From: a virus
DNA length: 41,951 nucleotides
Direction: 5' to 3' (one strand)
Virus record (IMG/VR): IMGVR_UViG_3300009481_000027
Location: 1 to 41,951 of that record
In this document: positions 40,537 through 41,951 of the stretch, piece by piece
How positions within the stretch are numbered: position 1 is the first letter of the stretch
Layout of the letters: each line of letters starts with the position of its first letter
Made by a program: the position numbers and the translations under genes
The notes under the pieces: generated by a model
The model's input: the letters and a program-made list of their open reading frames with translations, nothing else
What the model was told of the DNA's origin: nothing
Databases searched by the model: none

Positions 40537-41136
40537 ATGAGTGACCAAAACCAAGAGCAAGACTTCGGCAACTTCGACCCGAACGCGACCGAGCCCAGCA
40601 AGAGCTTCAAGGCCCTGCGACCCGGTCGGTACATCATGCGGTTCACGGGCTTCCACCGTGGGCGCAGCCAGAAGTCGGGCAAGGACCAGCTGATCTTCAA
40701 CCTCAAGGCGCTGCAGGGCCCGTCGCAGGGCGACTGCCTGCACTTCGTGACCTTGATCGACTCCGGTGCGGGCTTCGTGTCCGCTGCGGTGCGCTCCGCG
40801 ATCCGGCCCGACTGGGAGGGCAAGGTCGATCTCTACACCGACGACGTGGTGCGCCGCCTGTTCCTCGGTAAGACCGTGATCTGCGAGATCAGCAACAAGA
40901 CCCAGAAGGGCAAACTGCGTGCCAACGTGGACGAGATCGAGAAGCCGAACGACGGGCTGCTCGCGGCCAACCCCGACCTTGACCCGCAGGAGTTCTGGTC
41001 GAACCGGGCCTTCAAGGCCAAGAGCGGCGGCGGCGGCGGTGGCGGCGGGCGTCAGAACGACTTCGGCAACTACGGCGGCGGCGGTCAGGGCGGCGGCAAC
41101 GGTGGCGGCTTCAACGACGACGACATTCCTTTCTAG
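40537..41136 (+). CDS. ssb: Single-stranded DNA-binding protein
   Basis: A 199-residue protein with an OB-fold-like body (about 25-145: RPGRYIMRFTGFHRGRSQKS; DQLIFNLKALQGPSQGDCLH), a Gly-rich linker (about 167-192) and the acidic tip DDDIPF, the signature of bacterial-type SSB that recruits partner enzymes. The body resembles DUF669-type phage SSBs rather than the E. coli sequence. It coats single strands in replication and works with the Sak4-like annealing ATPase upstream. Its AGGAG site is about 13 bases before the ATG, which is slightly far. Confidence 0.8.
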   Translation: MSDQNQEQDFGNFDPNATEPSKSFKALRPGRYIMRFTGFHRGRSQKSGKDQLIFNLKALQGPSQGDCLHFVTLIDSGAGFVSAAVRSAIRPDWEGKVDLYTDDVVRRLFLGKTVICEISNKTQKGKLRANVDEIEKPNDGLLAANPDLDPQEFWSNRAFKAKSGGGGGGGGRQNDFGNYGGGGQGGGNGGGFNDDDIPF

Positions 41137-41168
41137 CTTCTGAGTTCGGGAGCCGTGCAGCTCAGAAG
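41137..41168 (+). terminator. Hairpin after the SSB gene
   Basis: CTTCTGAG (41137-41144) and CTCAGAAG (41161-41168) pair perfectly over 8 bp with a 16-base loop, immediately after the SSB stop. No T-run. It is followed by a small GCCC-TTCG-GGGT hairpin. Confidence 0.45.
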
Positions 41169-41483
41169 AGGTCCGCCCTTCGGGGTCAGCCTCATCAGGC
41201 AGAGCACCGGCAATAACCGGGGATGGCGTGGGTGTGAGGCCCACCATGGTCTCCCGGCTCAGACAGCGCCCCGACCCGGTCACCCCCGAGTCGGATCGGT
41301 AGCCGTAGCACAGCGGCGACCGTGTAAACGGCGTGAGGTGTGCTTGCGGGGATGGGAGTCCCCGCTGAATCCAGTGCCCTCCCGGAAATAAGTCACCGGG
41401 AAGGGGGAGAGGGGTGACGCCTGACCGAGTTCGATACTCGGCACTGGATCCTTGTAGCCAAACGTAACCGGACTGGATTGGAA
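41169..41483 (+). other. Structured stretch without a gene
   Basis: About 315 bases with no credible frame but many short stems: CCGG/CCGG around CAATAA (41210-41225), GTGGG/CCCAC (around 41231-41247), CCGAC/GTCGG, CCGT-GTAA-ACGG (41320-41335), GCGGGG/CCCCGC (41346-41365) and the tRNA-like element at the end. Parts read like D-arm or anticodon-arm pieces (CAGGCAGAGCA), but none closes into a full tRNA. Confidence 0.5.
41370..41448 (+). tRNA. tRNA-like element, anticodon arm unclear
   Basis: A 7-bp acceptor stem TCCAGTG (41370-41376)/CACTGGA (41442-41448) directly abuts a T-arm CCGAG-TTCGATA-CTCGG (41425-41441) with a nearly canonical T-loop. Between them lie 48 bases, more than the usual 41. 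A TCCCGG/CCGGGA stem with a 10-base loop can form there, but no normal 5-bp anticodon stem with a 7-base loop was found, and CCA is not encoded. It may be a divergent or decayed tRNA, or an RNA that mimics one. Confidence 0.35.
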
Positions 41484-41951
41484 GTGTCAGCCATCACCCT
41501 GCCCCCACGTTGGGGGCAAAACAGCTTCTCGCGCTCTGTAGGCTGGATAGGCCGAGCGGCGATAGTCGAGATGGCGACCCTTGCCGAAGAGTTGGGGACG
41601 TGGCCCTCTCTGAGTCGTGAGAACTGTCACCCGAGCAGGCTGGCGCTCCAGACCGGGATGATCGGTATGGAGAAGCAGATTACTTCAGCAATAAAAGCAG
41701 CGATTACGGCAGGTTTCTTTGTCGTAGCTGACGCCGGGGCCTCTCTCAGGGTTGGGACGGACTACTCGTCACAACACCCCGAATCTGCTGATGTTTCAGC
41801 CGAAGAAGTGGTCACGGTGAAGGTGATCGGTGCCCACGGAGCGGACCTCAGCCTTGACCTTTTTGTTTCGGGAAAAGGCCAGCAATCCCTTGCACTTGGA
41901 GATGCAAAGCGGGCCCCAACTTCCAGCCAAATCCATGGTTCCCCCTGTTCC
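41484..41951 (+). CDS. Protein with possible winged-helix domain (3' partial)
   Basis: A frame without stop from 41418 to the window edge; the likely start is GTG 41484 with GGATTGGAA upstream, or ATG 41571. The segment SVGWIGRAAIVEMATLAEEL and, after it, SRLALQTGMIGMEKQITSAI looks like a winged helix-turn-helix as in replication initiators or regulators. The following sequence (VVTVKVIGAHGADLSLDLFV) is beta-rich. It uses more A/T-ending codons than the other genes, so it may have been acquired or be non-coding in part. Not otherwise recognised. Confidence 0.4.
   Translation, partial: MSAITLPPRWGQNSFSRSVGWIGRAAIVEMATLAEELGTWPSLSRENCHPSRLALQTGMIGMEKQITSAIKAAITAGFFVVADAGASLRVGTDYSSQHPESADVSAEEVVTVKVIGAHGADLSLDLFVSGKGQQSLALGDAKRAPTSSQIHGSPCS

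Noticed and set aside
41172-41250. A full tRNA around CAGGCAGAGCACCGG
   Set aside because: The D-arm part looks right, but the anticodon loop would have 6 bases, the T-loop lacks TTC and no acceptor stem closes.

Overview
The window is part of the genome of a GC-rich tailed bacteriophage with a contractile tail (myovirus morphology). The evidence is a tail sheath, a tail tube, a baseplate J-like protein and a gp25-like wedge domain, all on one strand in the usual order of a virion gene block. All genes read on the + strand, mostly in tight operons with ATGA, TAATG or GTGA stop/start overlaps. Strong AAGGAG ribosome binding sites and an SSB ending in DDDIPF point to a bacterial host. The species cannot be told from this sequence. 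No terminase, portal, integrase or DNA polymerase is present in the window, so nothing firm can be said about lifestyle.

Layout. (1) 1-1358: the end of a strawberry-notch-type helicase and a small zinc finger protein, closed by a hairpin. (2) 1480-26448: the virion block. It runs prohead protease, acidic scaffold, major capsid protein, head accessory proteins, neck and tail-completion proteins, sheath, tube, tail assembly chaperones with a likely +1 frameshift, a short glycine-tract tape measure, baseplate hub, a spike-like protein, a LysM/gp25 fusion wedge protein, baseplate J, then fibre and spike proteins. (3) 26449-38203: an accessory region of small unknown genes plus a SAP/histone-H1-like protein, a MoxR-type AAA+ ATPase with its VWA partner, and an HTH regulator. 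(4) 38204-41136: a recombination/replication set of PD-(D/E)XK nuclease with likely Fe-S cluster, Sak4-like ATPase and SSB. (5) 41137-41951: a structured non-coding stretch with a tRNA-like element and the start of an unidentified gene cut by the window edge.

The most unusual thing is in region 3. Seven gene groups are preceded by the same structured leader, and three more by variants of it. Each of the seven has an outer stem, a 5' linker, an inner hairpin with the invariant loop TTGACGY, the outer stem's other strand, an ACTAAG-like connector, a downstream strand complementary to the 5' linker (a pseudoknot), then GATGCA and the ribosome binding site. The stem sequences differ between copies but keep pairing, so the RNA structure itself looks selected. 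The same bases can also be read as a -35/-10 promoter (TTGACG, 17-18 bp, ACTAAG). Either way the copies would put the small genes, the ATPase pair and their neighbours into one regulon. Two strong AT-flanked promoters sharing 17 identical bases (26590 and 37792) start this region and the regulator/recombination region.
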